Shown: positions 53,513 through 62,938 of the stretch, in pieces | How the letters are laid out: each line of letters starts with the position of its first letter | Position numbering within the stretch: position 1 is the first letter of the stretch | Origin: Prosthecobacter debontii | GTDB lineage: Bacteria > Verrucomicrobiota > Verrucomicrobiia > Verrucomicrobiales > Akkermansiaceae | Direction of reading: 5' to 3' | Assembly (NCBI GenBank): GCA_945873125.1 | Contig: CAMCBV010000003.1 | Span: forward strand, 1 to 64,000 | Length of the DNA: 64,000 bases | Notes under the pieces: generated by a model | Database searches by the model: none | What the model was told of the DNA's origin: nothing | The model's input: only the letters and a program-made list of their open reading frames with translations | Program-made: the position numbers and the translations under genes

Positions 53513-55186
53513 TTAGTAAGGCAAGGGGAACGCGCGGTTGAACGCGAACACCTTATCCCTTAGCGCATGAAGCTTCTTGATATTCGTATGATCCGCAAGT
53601 GCTTCGGCGATGAAGTCGGCGACTTGCTCGACGTCTTTCTCCACCATGCCGCGTGTGGTGACCGCCGGAGTTCCGATACGGATGCCGGATGGCTTCATCG
53701 GGCTGCCGGTGTCGAAGGGGATGCCGTTTTTATTGACCGTGATGCCGGCTTCATCGAGGGCGTGCGAAGCGTCGGTGCCGTTGAGGTTTTTGTTGCGGAG
53801 ATCGACGAGCATGACGTGGTTGTCAGTGCCTCCGGAGCAGATGCGGAAACCGTGATGTGTGAGACGAGCCGAGATGGCTTGGGCGTTTTTCACGACCTGT
53901 TGCGAGTAGGTTTTGAACTCCGGCTTAAGCGCCTCACCAAAGCAGGCAGCTTTCGCAGCGATGACGTGCATGAGCGGGCCGCCTTGAATGCCTGGAAAAA
54001 CTTGTGAGTCGATTTTTTTCGCAAACTCTTCTTTGCAAAGAATGATTCCGCCGCGAGGCCCGCGCAGGGATTTGTGCGTGGTCGATGTAACGAAATCTGC
54101 GTGAGGGACCGGACTTGGATGAACGCCGGCAGCGACGAGTCCAGCGATGTGTGCCATATCGACAAACAGGTAAGCGCCAATCTCACGAGCGAGTTTGCCC
54201 ATGCGTTCGAAGTCGATGACGCGCGAGTAAGCTGATGCTCCAACAGTGATCAGCGCAGGATTGAGTGCGCGTGCGGTTTTTTCGAGTTCATCATAGTCGA
54301 TGCGCTCGTCATCTGGGGAAACGCCGTAGTGAGTGACGTCGTAGAAACGGCCGGAGAAGTTTGCTTTGTGACCGTGAGTCAGGTGCCCTCCGTGTGCGAG
54401 GTCCATGGTGAAAATCTTATCACCCGGCTTCAGCACGGAGAAATAAACCGCGGTGTTGGCTTGTGAACCGGAGTGCGGCTGCACGTTGGCGTGATCGGCT
54501 CCGAAAAGTTCTTTGGCGCGTTCGATGGCGAGAGTTTCGACGATGTCGACGTATTCGCAGCCGCCATACCAACGCTTGCCCGGATATCCCTCAGCGTATT
54601 TGTTGGTGAGCAAAGATCCCTGCGCTTCCATCACGGCTGGCGATGCGAAGTTTTCCGAAGCGATCAACTCGATGTGATTCCGTTGGCGGTGCTCCTCGCC
54701 TACGATGGCCTCATAAAGCGCCGGATCGGTCACCGCAATGCGGCTGCCGGAAGATTTGCAAACGCGTGCTTCGTGGCGTCCACCTTCAAATTCCGTTGCG
54801 AGGAAAGCATCGGCCATTTGCTTGGCGGTCTCGATATCGATATATTTTCCCGAAAGACAAAGTATGTTCGCATCGTTGTGCTGGCGGGTGGTGACGGATT
54901 CTTCCACATCACGGACATTGGCGGCGCGGACGTGACGGAAGCGATTCGCGGCAATCGCCATGCCGACTCCTGAAGTGCAGGCAAGGATGCCGAAATCAAA
55001 TGTGCTGTCTGCAACATTGCGCGCCACAAGATTCGCGAAGTCCGGATAGTCCACCGACTCTTTACCGTTTGTGCCGAAATCTTCGACCTCATGTCCCGCC
55101 GCGCGTAGGTGGGCGACGATGGCATTTTTCATTTCAAAAGCGCCATGATCGGCGCCGACGGCGATGCGGTAGGTGGATTGGCTCAT
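53513..55186 (-). CDS. rpiB-glyA: Bifunctional ribose-5-phosphate isomerase B - serine hydroxymethyltransferase
   Basis: 557 residues from the ATG at 55186 ([20 protein letters not shown]). Residues 1 to about 140 are RpiB: DHG substrate loop, catalytic [15 protein letters not shown] (Cys) and the [13 protein letters not shown] histidine. The remainder is a complete [45 protein letters not shown], and the PLP lysine in [12 protein letters not shown]. It joins the pentose phosphate pathway with one-carbon metabolism. RpiB-type isomerases and SHMT are otherwise separate proteins in most bacteria. The frame extends upstream to 55261 without a start signal. No frame or stop interrupts the linker (about 140-160, [20 protein letters not shown]). 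Confidence 0.93.
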   Translation of the reverse strand: MSQSTYRIAVGADHGAFEMKNAIVAHLRAAGHEVEDFGTNGKESVDYPDFANLVARNVADSTFDFGILACTSGVGMAIAANRFRHVRAANVRDVEESVTTRQHNDANILCLSGKYIDIETAKQMADAFLATEFEGGRHEARVCKSSGSRIAVTDPALYEAIVGEEHRQRNHIELIASENFASPAVMEAQGSLLTNKYAEGYPGKRWYGGCEYVDIVETLAIERAKELFGADHANVQPHSGSQANTAVYFSVLKPGDKIFTMDLAHGGHLTHGHKANFSGRFYDVTHYGVSPDDERIDYDELEKTARALNPALITVGASAYSRVIDFERMGKLAREIGAYLFVDMAHIAGLVAAGVHPSPVPHADFVTSTTHKSLRGPRGGIILCKEEFAKKIDSQVFPGIQGGPLMHVIAAKAACFGEALKPEFKTYSQQVVKNAQAISARLTHHGFRICSGGTDNHVMLVDLRNKNLNGTDASHALDEAGITVNKNGIPFDTGSPMKPSGIRIGTPAVTTRGMVEKDVEQVADFIAEALADHTNIKKLHALRDKVFAFNRAFPLPY

Positions 55187-55487
55187 AAGCTTGTTGAGAG
55201 ACCGGCATTGAACGCTGGGAAGTCTCGCTTGGAAACCGGAAATTTCAGGAAAATCTTCCACTTGTCAGCCTAGAGACGTATTTTAACGCTGCCAGCCTCA
55301 CAATTATTGTCGTGGCCACGACAATAATTGTAAGGGCGACGATGAGGGAAAGGTGATTTCGGGGAGTGTATAGGGTTGATCGAGGCTAAATTTTAAATTT
55401 TTAAGTTTTCATTTATTTGTGCTTTCTGCGGGCTGGGGTTCGCGCTTAGAAAGGTCTTCGCATCTTTAGAAACCCACAAAATTTACC
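55187..55487. promoter_or_regulatory. Divergent gap with a 32-bp perfect palindrome
   Basis: Between the fusion gene and the symporter. Contains the palindrome at 55300-55331 and an AT-rich region (55387-55410, similar to the AAATTT repeat family). TTGATC at 55376-55381 could be a -35 box for the symporter. No gene was seen. Confidence 0.45.
55300..55331. repeat. Perfect 32-bp palindrome upstream of the symporter-galK operon
   Basis: ACAATTATTGTCGTGG (55300-55315) followed immediately by its exact reverse complement (55316-55331), no loop. No T tract follows in either direction. Operator, cruciform site or repeat; 156 bases before the symporter start. Confidence 0.75.
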
Positions 55488-57464
55488 ATGAACAGCATTG
55501 AGATCATTTTATTCATTGTCGCGGTCGTTGGCGTTATTGCACTCGGTATTTGGAAAAGCCGAGACGAGGTCACATCTGGCGAGACTGGAGCTTCGGATTA
55601 TTTCCTCGCAGGTCGCGGACTCACTTGGTGGTTGGTTGGTTTTTCTTTAATTGCCGCAAACATCTCAACCGAGCAATTCGTGGGTATGTCGGGCTCATCT
55701 GCAAACTGGCTTGGCATGGCAATCGCATCCTATGAATGGATCGCCGCTGTGACATTGGTATTCGTGGCTTTTTGGTTCCTTCCGCGCTTTTTAAAAGCTG
55801 GCCTTTACACGATTCCGGAGTTCCTCGAATACCGTTTCAATGGCGTCGCTCGCCTTGCCATGGCGATTCCGGCTATCATCACCTTGGTTTTTGTTGCAAC
55901 TTCATCGGTCATCTATTCCGGCGCTAAGTTCATCTCTGAGTATTACAATGACGTGCCAGTGCTGAACAGCCTCACCGCCATGTGCTGGCTCATTGCCATT
56001 TTCTCGGCGCTCTACGTTTTCGTCGGCGGATTGAAAGCATGTGCATGGACCGATCTTATCTGGGGTGCTGCTCTTATTCTTGGTGGCGTGGTGGTGTTGT
56101 GGTTTGCGATGACTGAATTGGGTGAGCGCCCAGCATCCGAGCTCATTCAGACCAAAGTGATCAACTCCACAGCAACTGTGCAAGATCTGGAGAAAGCTGG
56201 CGCATGGGAGCGTCTGATGTTGCTAAACGATGGTAAGGATGGTGAAGCCGTTGTGTCCGATGGTGCGAATCTATCGGGCGGTAAAATGCATATGGTGCGC
56301 CCCAAAGAAGATAGTGATATCCCATGGACCGCCTTACTGATCGGCTTATGGATTCCGAATCTTTTCTATTGGGGACTCAACCAATATATCGTCCAGCGCA
56401 CCTTGGGCTCCAAGTCGCTCGCTGAAGGTCAAAAAGGTATTGTTTTCGCCGCCTTCCTGAAGCTCATCATTCCATTCGTGGTGGTGATTCCCGGAATCCT
56501 TGCGTTCAACCTTTTCTCCAAAGACCTTAACGAGGGTGCGATCAAGGGCAACAAAGAGCTTTTGGCAACCCATGGCGTATCAGCGCTTTATAAAGTCGAT
56601 GTCGATTACGTGAAGCTCTATCCAGCAGAAGCTGCGAAGGTTTTGGAAACCAATGCGAAAATCCTTGGTGGAGAAGTGAGTATTCCAGCCGATGCCACGC
56701 CGGAGCTAGCTGCTCAAGTCATCAATGATTTGGCCAACTCAGGCGTTGAGAAGGACAAAGCGCTCGTGCCCGTCGGTATGCTTAAAGGTTATGATTACGA
56801 TTCAGCTTTCCCTGTGCTGGTGCGTAACCTGATCAAGCCCTACCCGCTCATCTCATGGTTTGTTCTCGCGGCTTTGTGCGGTGCGGTCATCAGCTCATTG
56901 GCTTCGATGCTCAACTCGGCATCAACGATTGCGACAATGGATCTTTACGCGAAATTCACTGGAGTCACGGATTCCGCTAGACTCGTTTTCCTTGGCAGGG
57001 TCTTCGTTGTGATCTTTGTGATTCTTGCAGCTCTTGTTGCTCCGGCACTTTCAAACTTCTCATCGATTTTCTCCTACATCCAAGAGTTCCAGGGCTTCAT
57101 CTCACCGGGTATTCTGGCCGTATTCATTTTCGGTTTCTTCTCTCCAAAAACTCCACGTTGGTTTGGTGTTGTGGGAATCGTTACCAACATCATTGCTTAC
57201 GCGGCATTCAAGTGGTTGATCGGTCCATGGATCGTCGCCAACGAATTGTGGTATGCCTCAGAAATCGCGTTCCTTGATCGTATGGCGATTTGCTTCTTCA
57301 TCGTCATTATCATAGGTATCGTGATCACTATACTTAAACCTCTTGCGAAGCCCGTCGTGCTGCCTGTGAACGATCAAATCGAGCTCACAACTTCGTTCGG
57401 AGCTAAAATTGTGGGTGGTATCGTTGTCGTCCTAACCATCGCTTTATACGCCGTATTCTGGTAA
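55488..57464 (+). CDS. Sodium/solute symporter (SSS family), likely galactose/glucose
   Basis: 658 residues, about 14 membrane segments (first EIILFIVAVVGVIALGIWK). Motifs ASDYFLAGRGLTWWLVGFS and AANISTEQFVGMSGSSANWLG are typical for SGLT-like SSS transporters. Two hydrophilic loops are unusually large: about residues 225-270 and 360-450. It lies 24 bases before galK, so substrate is inferred to be galactose or a related sugar. The last segment IVGGIVVVLTIALYAVFW is at the C-terminus. No Shine-Dalgarno. Confidence 0.9.
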   Translation: MNSIEIILFIVAVVGVIALGIWKSRDEVTSGETGASDYFLAGRGLTWWLVGFSLIAANISTEQFVGMSGSSANWLGMAIASYEWIAAVTLVFVAFWFLPRFLKAGLYTIPEFLEYRFNGVARLAMAIPAIITLVFVATSSVIYSGAKFISEYYNDVPVLNSLTAMCWLIAIFSALYVFVGGLKACAWTDLIWGAALILGGVVVLWFAMTELGERPASELIQTKVINSTATVQDLEKAGAWERLMLLNDGKDGEAVVSDGANLSGGKMHMVRPKEDSDIPWTALLIGLWIPNLFYWGLNQYIVQRTLGSKSLAEGQKGIVFAAFLKLIIPFVVVIPGILAFNLFSKDLNEGAIKGNKELLATHGVSALYKVDVDYVKLYPAEAAKVLETNAKILGGEVSIPADATPELAAQVINDLANSGVEKDKALVPVGMLKGYDYDSAFPVLVRNLIKPYPLISWFVLAALCGAVISSLASMLNSASTIATMDLYAKFTGVTDSARLVFLGRVFVVIFVILAALVAPALSNFSSIFSYIQEFQGFISPGILAVFIFGFFSPKTPRWFGVVGIVTNIIAYAAFKWLIGPWIVANELWYASEIAFLDRMAICFFIVIIIGIVITILKPLAKPVVLPVNDQIELTTSFGAKIVGGIVVVLTIALYAVFW

Positions 57465-57488
57465 ATGATCACCACCTCGATTTGACAC

Positions 57489-58670
57489 ATGCTTTCACCC
57501 AACACCCCGATTGAGTCTTTGGCGCAGACGGCTGGCGATATTTTCCGCGAGCATTTCGGTAGCGATGCTACCCTCGTTGCCGCCGCACCGGGGCGGGTGA
57601 ACCTGATCGGGGAACACATTGATTACTGCGATGGCTTCGTGTTGCCATTTGCCATTGAGCGGACAGTCGTCATTGCTGCAGCACCGAACGGCACGGCCGA
57701 AGCCAGAATCGCCACCGCCTTCGATGATGAGCCCGCGACTTTTTCTGTCGGATCTGATCAGGAGATCGGAGACCCAAAATGGTCAAACTATCTGCGCGGT
57801 GTGGTTCAGGGCTTCCGTCAACGCGGGATCGATGTTCCCGGTTTCGATGCCTTTATCGTTTCCAGCCTGCCTGGCGGTGCGGGGCTTTCTTCGTCCGCCG
57901 CTCTTGAGTGCGCGACGGCGACCTTGTTGGAAACGCTAACGGGTGCAAGGATTGAGACTCGCGAAAAAGCCCTACTCGCGCAGAAAGCCGAACATGATTT
58001 CGCCGGCGTGCCGTGTGGAATCATGGATCAGTTCGCCTCTTCGTTTGGAAAAGACGGGCAACTCGTCCTGATTGATTGTCGCTCCGGAGATACCGAACTT
58101 GTTCCGTTTGCGGATCCTTCGTTAACCCTCCTCGTTTCTAATACCAAAGTGTCGCATGAGCTCTCCGATGGAGTCTACGCAGCGCGCCGGAAAAGTACGG
58201 AAGATGGTCTGGCTGCGATCGGGAAACCGAGCTGGCGCGATGTCACCCCCGCCGATCTCGAGATTGCTGCGACTTCGATGGACCCTATCACTTTTCGTCG
58301 CGCTCGTCACGTGGTTGGTGAAATCGCACGCACGATCGGTGCTGTGGAGGCGCTGAGAAAAAATGATTTTCCGCTGCTGGGCAGACTCATGTATGAAAGT
58401 CACGTTTCACTTCGGGACGATTTCGAAGTTTCCTGCCCTGAGCTCGATCACCTGGTCGCCACCGCTTCAGAGATCGGCACCGCTGGCGGGGTGATCGGCG
58501 CGCGCATGACGGGTGGTGGCTTCGGCGGTTCCACGGTCACCCTTTGCGAAACTGCAAAAGCGGACTCCATCGCCGCCGCTCTGGTGAAATCCTATGAGGA
58601 GGCTTTTGGCTTTGCGCCGGAAATCTTCGCTAGCCGCCCTGCGGAGGGTGCGCGGATCATTGTGGCGTAA
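57489..58670 (+). CDS. galK: Galactokinase
   Basis: 393 residues. Phosphorylates galactose at C1 (Leloir pathway). GHMP-kinase motifs: PGRVNLIGEHIDYCDGFVLP near residue 36, LPGGAGLSSSAALE near 125, and the C-terminal MTGGGFGGSTVTLCE. Catalytic Asp region GVPCGIMDQFASSFG present. Co-transcribed with the symporter. galT and galE are not in the window. A weak hairpin (58701-58721) follows. Confidence 0.95.
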   Translation: MLSPNTPIESLAQTAGDIFREHFGSDATLVAAAPGRVNLIGEHIDYCDGFVLPFAIERTVVIAAAPNGTAEARIATAFDDEPATFSVGSDQEIGDPKWSNYLRGVVQGFRQRGIDVPGFDAFIVSSLPGGAGLSSSAALECATATLLETLTGARIETREKALLAQKAEHDFAGVPCGIMDQFASSFGKDGQLVLIDCRSGDTELVPFADPSLTLLVSNTKVSHELSDGVYAARRKSTEDGLAAIGKPSWRDVTPADLEIAATSMDPITFRRARHVVGEIARTIGAVEALRKNDFPLLGRLMYESHVSLRDDFEVSCPELDHLVATASEIGTAGGVIGARMTGGGFGGSTVTLCETAKADSIAAALVKSYEEAFGFAPEIFASRPAEGARIIVA

Positions 58671-58700
58671 TCATCGCAATCGCGCCGCAGGCTGTGGAAT

Positions 58701-58721
58701 GCTGGGATTCCTATTCCCAGC
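58701..58721. terminator. Weak hairpin between convergent galK and the DUF4130 gene
   Basis: GCTGGGA (58701-58707) / TCCCAGC (58715-58721), loop of seven. No strong T tract follows, so terminator function is uncertain. TGTTAGA word 15 bases later (58736-58742). Confidence 0.4.
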
Positions 58722-58835
58722 TCTCGGGGTTTATTTGTTAGAAAAAATACGCGGTATATTTTCCCTCAGTCCAACAACTTAGGGCCAACCCAAAGAGCTG
58801 CAAATGATTGCAGCAGTCCAGAGCCTGCGGCGAAA

Positions 58836-59687
58836 TCACTCCTCCCGCTCCTCCTTGGACATGTTTGCCAACTTATCCAAGTAAGCATTTTTTGGACGGG
58901 GTTTTACGGGGCGAAGTTCTTCTGTGAGCATTTGGTCCACCCTTGGTCTGCTCGATCCGATGAGTTCATCGATCAACTCGGCTTCGGGGAGGTTTTTCCA
59001 ATATCGTTTCGGCATTTCGGTTTGCATGGCTTTCACCTTGAGGCGAGCGGGATTGAAAATGCTGCGGTAGTAAGTGAGCCATGCGGCTTCGATTTGATCG
59101 GGGTTGGCGATGGGGTTTTTCGCGATGCCGGGTGTGAAGATCAAAGATTTTCCATTCCAATGCGCACAGCCTTTCGGGGTGATGATACTCCAGTCCATGT
59201 TGGAAAATCGTTTTTTGAAAAAGGTCGATCCCGGCTCGACGATGTAATGATCTGGCTCGAACCATGCGGCATAGCGCTCGCGGCCGCTTTCCGCATCGGT
59301 ATCCATCAGGCGAAAGCGAACGAAGGCATGCATTTTGTGGATTTCGCGTCGTACGGATTTTTCCATCAAGCGCGCGGCGGTGATATCGGGATCAATGGCA
59401 ATGGAGGTCAGATGGCGCTCTCCGCCATGCGTGATGCGCCAGAGAATTTTGTAAAGCAAGGGCCAACGGTCAGGATCGTTGTGATACGAAACCGTTTGAG
59501 CGAGATCGAGAAACGCCGCAGGGACTTTCGGGATGACGCACGGTTGCGCGGTTTCGCGAACCACGGCAGAGCCAAACAAACCACCCGTTTCCCATAAAAC
59601 ATTCTGCGGAGCCACGCGTCGCTCTAACAAATCACGCGCGGCTTTGCGCCATGAGCTGAATGTTTTTCCGGGATCAACGCATTCCAT
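58836..59687 (-). CDS. DUF4130 / TIGR03915-type probable DNA metabolism protein
   Basis: 283 residues. Matches the TIGR03915/DUF4130 family, which regularly pairs with a radical SAM protein and can be fused to uracil-DNA glycosylase. Recognisable conserved segments are DPDRWPLLYKILWRITHGG, REIHKMHAFVRFRLMD, WFEPDHYIVEPGSTFFKKRF and DWSIITPKGCAHWNG. No catalytic residues are established. The C-terminus is basic (RPVKPRPKNAYLDKLANM). It follows the radical SAM gene on the same strand, separated by a 92-bp palindromic element. TCTAACAA word at 59623-59629. Confidence 0.88.
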   Translation of the reverse strand: MECVDPGKTFSSWRKAARDLLERRVAPQNVLWETGGLFGSAVVRETAQPCVIPKVPAAFLDLAQTVSYHNDPDRWPLLYKILWRITHGGERHLTSIAIDPDITAARLMEKSVRREIHKMHAFVRFRLMDTDAESGRERYAAWFEPDHYIVEPGSTFFKKRFSNMDWSIITPKGCAHWNGKSLIFTPGIAKNPIANPDQIEAAWLTYYRSIFNPARLKVKAMQTEMPKRYWKNLPEAELIDELIGSSRPRVDQMLTEELRPVKPRPKNAYLDKLANMSKEEREE

Positions 59688-59711
59688 GGCTTAAATTAAG
59701 AGGAGAATATC

Positions 59712-59803
59712 AACCGCAGATGGACGCAGATCGACACGGATCATAAAAATACTTGAATCTTGTCTTTCTGAATATCTGAGTTCATCTGTTTCCATCTGCG
59801 GTT
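59712..59803. repeat. CCGCAGATGG-type palindromic element
   Basis: Arms AACCGCAGATGGACGCAGAT (from 59712) and ending ATCTGTTTCCATCTGCGGTT (to 59803), imperfect inverted repeats of about 30 bp, 12-bp perfect at the ends. Arms with this CGCAGATGGACGCAGAT wording are common dispersed repeats in environmental genomes. It separates the two genes of a putative repair pair. Confidence 0.75.
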
Positions 59804-59821
59804 CAATTTTATGATATGATT

Positions 59822-61045
59822 TTAGAAAAGTTCGAGCTGCACAGGCTTAGGTAAAAATCGCGCACGGAGTTTATCCGAATCTAACAACATCGAATTCGGA
59901 TGATGATCCGCGGTGATGATGAACGGCTGGACTTTCGAAAGTGAAACACGCAAGCGCGCAAGATCGGTGAGACGAATGCGTGTGTGACGGCGGATGTGGA
60001 TGATACGGTCGGCATTGCGCACGCCGAGGCCCGGCACACGCAGGAGGATTTCACGGCCGGCGGTTTGTATATCCACGGGAAAATCCTGACGGTTTCGCAA
60101 GGCCCACGCGAGTTTCGGATCAAGATCCAGATCGAGGTTCGGCATTTCCGGAGTGAGGATTTCTGAAGTTTTGAAACCATAGAAACGCATCAACCAGTCT
60201 GCCTGATAAAGCCGGTGCTCGCGGATGAGTGGAGGTGCTTTGAGCGGCAGGATTTTCGATGGCTCGGGAATCGGACTAAAAGCGGAGTAGTAAACGCGAC
60301 GCATTTTGAAATTGCCATAGAGATCGTCGGAGCGGGCGAGGAAATCGGCATCGGTTGATGCGTCAGCGCCGACGATGACCTGCGTGCTTTGGCCGGTCGC
60401 GTGACGCAGTTTTTTGTCGCCGTTTTTGCGTCGGTCGTGCGCTTCATCCAGTTTGTGACGAATCTTTCCCATCGCCAGGCGGGTGCGCGTCAGGCTTTTT
60501 TCCGGAGCCAACAGATCGAGGCTTTTTTGCGTGGGAAGTTCCAAATTGATGCTGATGCGGTCGGCGTAGCGCGCGGCGGTTTCGATCAATTCCGCCGATG
60601 CCTCCGGGATGGTTTTCAAATGGATGTAGCCACGGAAATCATGAACTTCCCGCAAGGTGCGCGCGACGGCGATGACTTGTTCCATGGTGTGATCCGCATT
60701 GCGAATGATACCGGAGCTCAGAAATAAGCCTTCGATGTAGTTTCGCTTGTAGAAATCCAGAGTCAGTTTCACCACTTCTTCTGCGGTGAATGCCGCCCGT
60801 CTGACATTGCTGGAGCGGCGGTTGATGCAGTAGTGGCAATCGTAGATGCAGGAGTTGGTGAGCAGCAGTTTGAGCAAAGAAATACATCGCCCGTCTGGGG
60901 CGTAACTGTGGCAAATACCCGCCCCTCCGGTGGACCCGACACCCGTGCCATTCAACGAGTCTCCACGCACCGCGCCCGAGCTGGCGCATGATGCGTCATA
61001 CTTCGCGGCGTCGGCTAGAATGGCGAGTTTCGATTGCAGCTCCAT
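59822..61045 (-). CDS. Putative DNA modification/repair radical SAM protein (TIGR03916)
   Basis: 407 residues from the ATG at 61045 (MELQSKLAILADAAKYDASC). The Cx3Cx2C iron-sulfur motif is CIYDCHYC near residue 85, in the sequence LLTNSCIYDCHYCINRRSS. C-terminal HhH-like segment LRVPGLGVRNADRIIHIRRH suggests DNA binding. Family known from genome surveys as always next to the DUF4130 gene; chemistry undetermined. Open frame continues to 61150. TCTAACAA word at 59880-59886. The preceding 300-bp region has no obvious promoter. Confidence 0.9.
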   Translation of the reverse strand: MELQSKLAILADAAKYDASCASSGAVRGDSLNGTGVGSTGGAGICHSYAPDGRCISLLKLLLTNSCIYDCHYCINRRSSNVRRAAFTAEEVVKLTLDFYKRNYIEGLFLSSGIIRNADHTMEQVIAVARTLREVHDFRGYIHLKTIPEASAELIETAARYADRISINLELPTQKSLDLLAPEKSLTRTRLAMGKIRHKLDEAHDRRKNGDKKLRHATGQSTQVIVGADASTDADFLARSDDLYGNFKMRRVYYSAFSPIPEPSKILPLKAPPLIREHRLYQADWLMRFYGFKTSEILTPEMPNLDLDLDPKLAWALRNRQDFPVDIQTAGREILLRVPGLGVRNADRIIHIRRHTRIRLTDLARLRVSLSKVQPFIITADHHPNSMLLDSDKLRARFLPKPVQLELF

Positions 61046-61364
61046 AAGTTCTTTTGAACAGTATTCGGAAAATTTCGAATGCCAACGGAAAATTGCCCGC
61101 ATATTCGTAACGGTAGGATCTCGCCCAGCTGCCAGCTTCATCTCTGGCAACGGTTTGAGTCCCTACGCGACATGTTTTTGGAGAGACCAAATGGAAGCTT
61201 GGCGGAGGAGCCGCTGACTAGGAGGGATCATGGGCTGAAAAAACCGCTTGTGCGGAGCGCCAGCGTTTCCGAACCTCGGGTAGGGTTTCTACCGTAACCC
61301 GTGGGTTACCGAATGTTGCTGGGCTTGGGTTCGGTGGCTGCGCCACACCTGATCGCTTGGAAGA
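61046..61364. other. 319-bp gap between radical SAM and hydrolase genes
   Basis: Divergent gap. Contains a 16-bp inverted repeat GTAACCC-GT-GGGTTAC at 61294-61309, surrounded by GC-rich segments that look like a decayed palindromic repeat (61170-61345). No gene or clear promoter was found. Confidence 0.4.
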
Positions 61365-62210
61365 TTGTTTGCGAAAAACCCCTTTTATCCCACAAATTCA
61401 TTGATTCAAACTTCAAAACAAACCGATGAGCTTCTCGAGGCGTCCAAGCATCAGGCGAAAGCTTCGGATGAGGTCGTGCGTGCGATCGAGTGCTGGTGCC
61501 TGCACGGTGCCGTGGGCGCGGCTTCCGATTGGCGTGGGTTTGCCTCCGGTTTGGCCAAGCACGGAATCTCCACCCGCGCGGTCGATCTCTGGCGTTTCCT
61601 CCAATGCGAAAGCGTCACCATGCCCGAATTTGGGAAACGCCTCAACGCAGATGCTGAAGGCGAAGTTTCCCGTAGCGATCGCCGCATTTTGGTCGGTTAC
61701 TCAATGGGTGGCCGTCTCGCCCTGCACGCGCTGTTAGAAAGCGGACCGTGGGATGCGGCTGTGATCATTTCCGCGAGCCCGGGACTCCGCGAACCTCAGG
61801 AAGCCATCCAACGCCGCAGTCAGGACGCGCATTGGGCAACCCGAGCTCTAACGGAATCATGGTCGGATTTCCTCCACGAATGGAACAGCCAACCCATCCT
61901 CGGCGGTGCGATGCGCGACGAACGCGAGGATAAAAAACTCATCCAACGCCGCCGTGAAATCGCGCGTAGTTTTGTCGATTGGTCACTTGGGAATCAGTTA
62001 AATCTGTGGGATCGCCTGGCAGAAATCAAAATTCCCGTGCTCTGGATCGCAGGCGAGAACGATGAGAAATTCTCCGCCATCGCTCGTGAAGCCTCGGAGA
62101 AATCCCCACATTTCTCTCTGGCAATCGCCCCTGCCACAGGCCACCGTGTCCCGTGGGAGAACGAAGTATGGATGAACAAAACCCTTCATGAATACCTTGC
62201 CGCACCATGA
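61365..62210 (+). CDS. Alpha/beta hydrolase (MenH-like)
   Basis: 281 residues if the TTG at 61365 is used; the well-conserved region starts at about EVVRAIECWCLHGAVG, and a GTG at 61476 is a plausible alternative start. Nucleophile elbow GYSMGGRLAL (Ser), LWIAGENDEKF (Asp) and ATGHRVPWEN (His) form the triad, as in MenH/SHCHC synthase and other small hydrolases. No men genes are near, so the substrate is unknown. The stop overlaps the next gene's ATG by four bases. Contains TCTAACAG at 61732-61738. Confidence 0.75.
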   Translation: MFAKNPFYPTNSLIQTSKQTDELLEASKHQAKASDEVVRAIECWCLHGAVGAASDWRGFASGLAKHGISTRAVDLWRFLQCESVTMPEFGKRLNADAEGEVSRSDRRILVGYSMGGRLALHALLESGPWDAAVIISASPGLREPQEAIQRRSQDAHWATRALTESWSDFLHEWNSQPILGGAMRDEREDKKLIQRRREIARSFVDWSLGNQLNLWDRLAEIKIPVLWIAGENDEKFSAIAREASEKSPHFSLAIAPATGHRVPWENEVWMNKTLHEYLAAP

Positions 62211-62938
62211 GCAGAGGATTCAAAGTCACGTTGTTTATCGTTCTGGCTTTCGGGGCCGCGGTCTTTGTCATCGTGTTTGCTCGGCCACGGATTGGAGCGT
62301 GGTATCGTGAACATCAAATCATTAGCAAACAGGAGGTTGACCTGAAAACCATCCTTGAAGAAAAAAAACTGAAAATCGGATCGCCGGTATTCATCCGCGC
62401 CTTCAAGGAAGAACGCGAACTCGAGTTGTTCGTGAAAAACGAATCGACTGGTAAGTATGACTTGCTCCGCACCTATCCCATCGTTGCTGCGAGTGGTGAG
62501 CTTGGTCCGAAGCTCGCGGAAGGGGACGGCCAGGTTCCGGAAGGCTTTTATTTTGTAGGCCAACAGGCGATGAAGCCCGACAGCGCTTACCACCTCGCAT
62601 TCAACATCGGCTACCCGAACTCCTACGATCTTGCGCACCAACGCACCGGCTCGTTCATCATGGTGCATGGCTCAAACGTTTCCATCGGTTGCCTTGCGAT
62701 GACCGATGCTAAAATTGAAGAGATCTACACCCTCTGCCAAGCCGCACTCGATGGCGGACAATCGTTTTTCCGTATCCACATTTTCCCCTTCCGCATGACC
62801 GAATCACGCATGCGACAAGCCGCCTCCAGTGAGCATTACAATTTTTGGAAAAATCTCAAAACCGGCTATGACCTCTTCGAAAGCACGCGCATACCACCCG
62901 ACGTGAAAGTGAAGGAAAGGGAATACGTTTTCGAATGA
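62207..62938 (+). CDS. YkuD/YafK-like L,D-transpeptidase family protein
   Basis: 243 residues. N-terminal membrane anchor (MSRGFKVTLFIVLAFGAAVF). The YkuD catalytic signature is visible as MVHGSNVSIGCLAMTD (His, then S-x-G-C with the nucleophile Cys). Spacing and FFRIHIFPFRMTE resemble the YafK/DpaA subgroup, whose E. coli member cuts the murein-Lpp link rather than making cross-links; which activity applies here is unknown. ATGA overlap with the hydrolase gene. Probably periplasmic, anchored. Confidence 0.87.
   Translation: MSRGFKVTLFIVLAFGAAVFVIVFARPRIGAWYREHQIISKQEVDLKTILEEKKLKIGSPVFIRAFKEERELELFVKNESTGKYDLLRTYPIVAASGELGPKLAEGDGQVPEGFYFVGQQAMKPDSAYHLAFNIGYPNSYDLAHQRTGSFIMVHGSNVSIGCLAMTDAKIEEIYTLCQAALDGGQSFFRIHIFPFRMTESRMRQAASSEHYNFWKNLKTGYDLFESTRIPPDVKVKEREYVFE

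Noticed and set aside
53341..53541. 61-residue frame across the palindromic element upstream of vapB (and similar at 52414-52620 and 39904-40344)
   Set aside because: It translates the repeat itself; equivalent peptides (NRDLVSE, AVAVAIG) appear at the other copies, so these are repeat shadows.
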